NCBI RefSeq assembly: GCF_017301735.1
Contig: NZ_CP071090.1
Location: 9,662,001-9,726,000, forward strand
Length of the DNA: 64,000 bases
Direction: 5' to 3'
Source: Pyxidicoccus parkwaysis
GTDB lineage: Bacteria; Myxococcota; Myxococcia; Myxococcales; Myxococcaceae
The notes beneath the pieces were generated by a model. The model made no database searches. It was not told the DNA's origin and saw only the letters and a program-made list of their open reading frames with translations. Below are positions 63,117 through 64,000 of the stretch, piece by piece. The position numbers and the translations under genes are program-made. Each line of letters begins with the position of its first letter. Within the stretch, counting starts at the first letter, position 1.

Positions 63117-64000
63117 TCAGCCCTTCGCGGTGAAGCGCACCACGGCGGCCGCGGGCCCCTGCAAGCGCAGCGTGCCGTCCTTCAGCGGCGCGACTTCAAC
63201 GGCGCCGCCGAAGCGGGGGGCTTCACTCCACAGCACCAGCTCCGCGCCCGAGGGCACGCGGTGCTCCAGCGTGCCGCGCACGGAGACGATGATTTGGAGG
63301 CCCTGCGCTCCCGCGCGCCGCTCCAGCAGCAGCGCGTCCGGCCCTGGCGCGCGAGCATCGTGGCCACCGGGGCGGATGTCTTTCATTGCGGGCTCCGTGG
63401 CGCGCAGGTGGAGCAGCTCGCGGTACAGCGCGCGCACGCCCGCGTGCTCCGGCTTCTCCGCCTCGCTCCAGTCCAGCTTGGAGCGGGTGAAGGTCTCCAC
63501 CGCCTGCGGGTCCGGCACCTCCGCGCCCGCGAAGCGCGCGAAGCCGGCGAACTCCTTGCGGCGCCCTTCCGTGACGAGCCGGCCCAGCTCCGCGTTGTGG
63601 TCCGTGAAGTAGAGGAAGGGCGTGCTCGCGTTCCACTCCTGCCCCATGAAGAGCAGCGGCGTGAAGGGAGACAGGAGCAACAGCGTGCTCATGGCGCGGA
63701 AGGCCGCGGGGGACACGTCGTGCCCCAGTCGCTCGCCGAAGGCGCGGTTGCCCACCTGGTCGTGGTTCTGGATGCAGTGGACGAAGCGCCACGGCTCCAG
63801 GCCATCCGCCTTCGTGCCGCGCGCGTGGCCCTGGTTCTTCGACACCTGGCCCTCGTAGAACCAGCCCTGGCGCAGCGTGCGGGCGATGTCCTCCGTGCTG
63901 CCCGTGTAGTCCTGGTAGTAGCCCTCGCTGTCGCCCGCGAAGGCGCGGCGCAACTGGTGGTGGAGGTCATCCGCCCAGACGGCGTCGAGGCCATGGCCCT
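63117..64000 (-). CDS. treZ: Malto-oligosyltrehalose trehalohydrolase, C-terminal part (runs off window)
   Basis: The last 294 or so residues of a GH13 enzyme that releases trehalose from maltooligosyl-trehalose. VWADDLHHQLRRAFAGDSEG followed by YYQDYTGS, and HCIQNHDQVGNRAFGERLGH, are diagnostic of TreZ. STPFLYFTDHNAELGRLVTEGRRKEF is the usual follow-on. The C-terminal all-beta domain ends VVRFTAKG. The start lies beyond the right edge. Its partner treY is not in view. Trehalose made this way protects cells in drying and during sporulation. Confidence 0.92.
   Translation of the reverse strand, partial: GHGLDAVWADDLHHQLRRAFAGDSEGYYQDYTGSTEDIARTLRQGWFYEGQVSKNQGHARGTKADGLEPWRFVHCIQNHDQVGNRAFGERLGHDVSPAAFRAMSTLLLLSPFTPLLFMGQEWNASTPFLYFTDHNAELGRLVTEGRRKEFAGFARFAGAEVPDPQAVETFTRSKLDWSEAEKPEHAGVRALYRELLHLRATEPAMKDIRPGGHDARAPGPDALLLERRAGAQGLQIIVSVRGTLEHRVPSGAELVLWSEAPRFGGAVEVAPLKDGTLRLQGPAAAVVRFTAKG

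Overview
The window is high-GC DNA with tightly packed genes on both strands and many alternative GTG/TTG starts. It almost certainly comes from a myxobacterium of the Myxococcus/Corallococcus/Archangium group (Myxococcota). The grounds are two eukaryotic-like Ser/Thr kinases, a member of the Myxococcus-specific DUF2378 family, many lipoproteins and secreted proteins of unknown function, a Gly/Asp/Ala (DAG-DGG) linker protein, a TonB-like protein with a Gly-Gly-Val linker, and PEGA and HEAT-repeat proteins. No rRNA, tRNA, CRISPR array, IS element or prophage was seen.

Layout. 1-11.5 kb: ribonuclease Z (partial), a degenerate PilT-like ATPase, a phytanoyl-CoA dioxygenase relative, a receptor-like kinase, a DUF938 methyltransferase, a TonB-like protein, a DUF4153/4173 membrane protein, arsenate reductase, TerC, an anchored coiled protein and an MFS transporter. 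11.5-18.6 kb: a multi-PAS histidine kinase, then a three-gene minus-strand cassette (HhH/beta-barrel outer-membrane protein, triple lamin-tail lipoprotein, SNase-like nuclease lipoprotein) that looks like a surface DNA-handling module. 18.6-34 kb: an esterase with a DUF2378 protein, an ATP-grasp enzyme, a muramidase fused to a membrane domain, lipoproteins, a GNAT, a HEAT gene broken by a stop codon, HtpX, a threonine dehydratase with a divergent LysR regulator, a dienelactone hydrolase and a SRPBCC protein.

34-37.3 kb holds a compact class II lanthipeptide locus: a 67-residue precursor (lanA), a 15-bp hairpin, and a 942-residue LanM. A cupin, a peroxiredoxin-like protein and a methyltransferase follow on the other strand. 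A two-subunit ABC exporter without a C39 peptidase lies 3.5 kb further on, followed by EttA. 46.5-48.4 kb: a YCII/DGPF protein and an ECF42-type sigma factor. The start of the sigma gene exists in three tandem 71-bp copies, each ending in an ATGA start/stop overlap.

48.4-64 kb: a metallophosphoesterase, an endonuclease/exonuclease/phosphatase protein with three MIR repeats, a Fur-boxed membrane gene with a decayed partner, a YadG/YadH-type ABC pair, a kinase followed by two HEAT-like proteins and an M23-like protein, a GST, a secreted protein, an M20 dipeptidase, a discoidin-domain secreted protein and the C-terminal part of TreZ. Several convergent gene pairs are separated by strong inverted repeats that probably act as two-way terminators.

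The best candidates for new biology are the lanA-lanM locus, the HhH-barrel/lamin-tail/nuclease cassette and the 71-bp translational-coupling repeat before the sigma gene.
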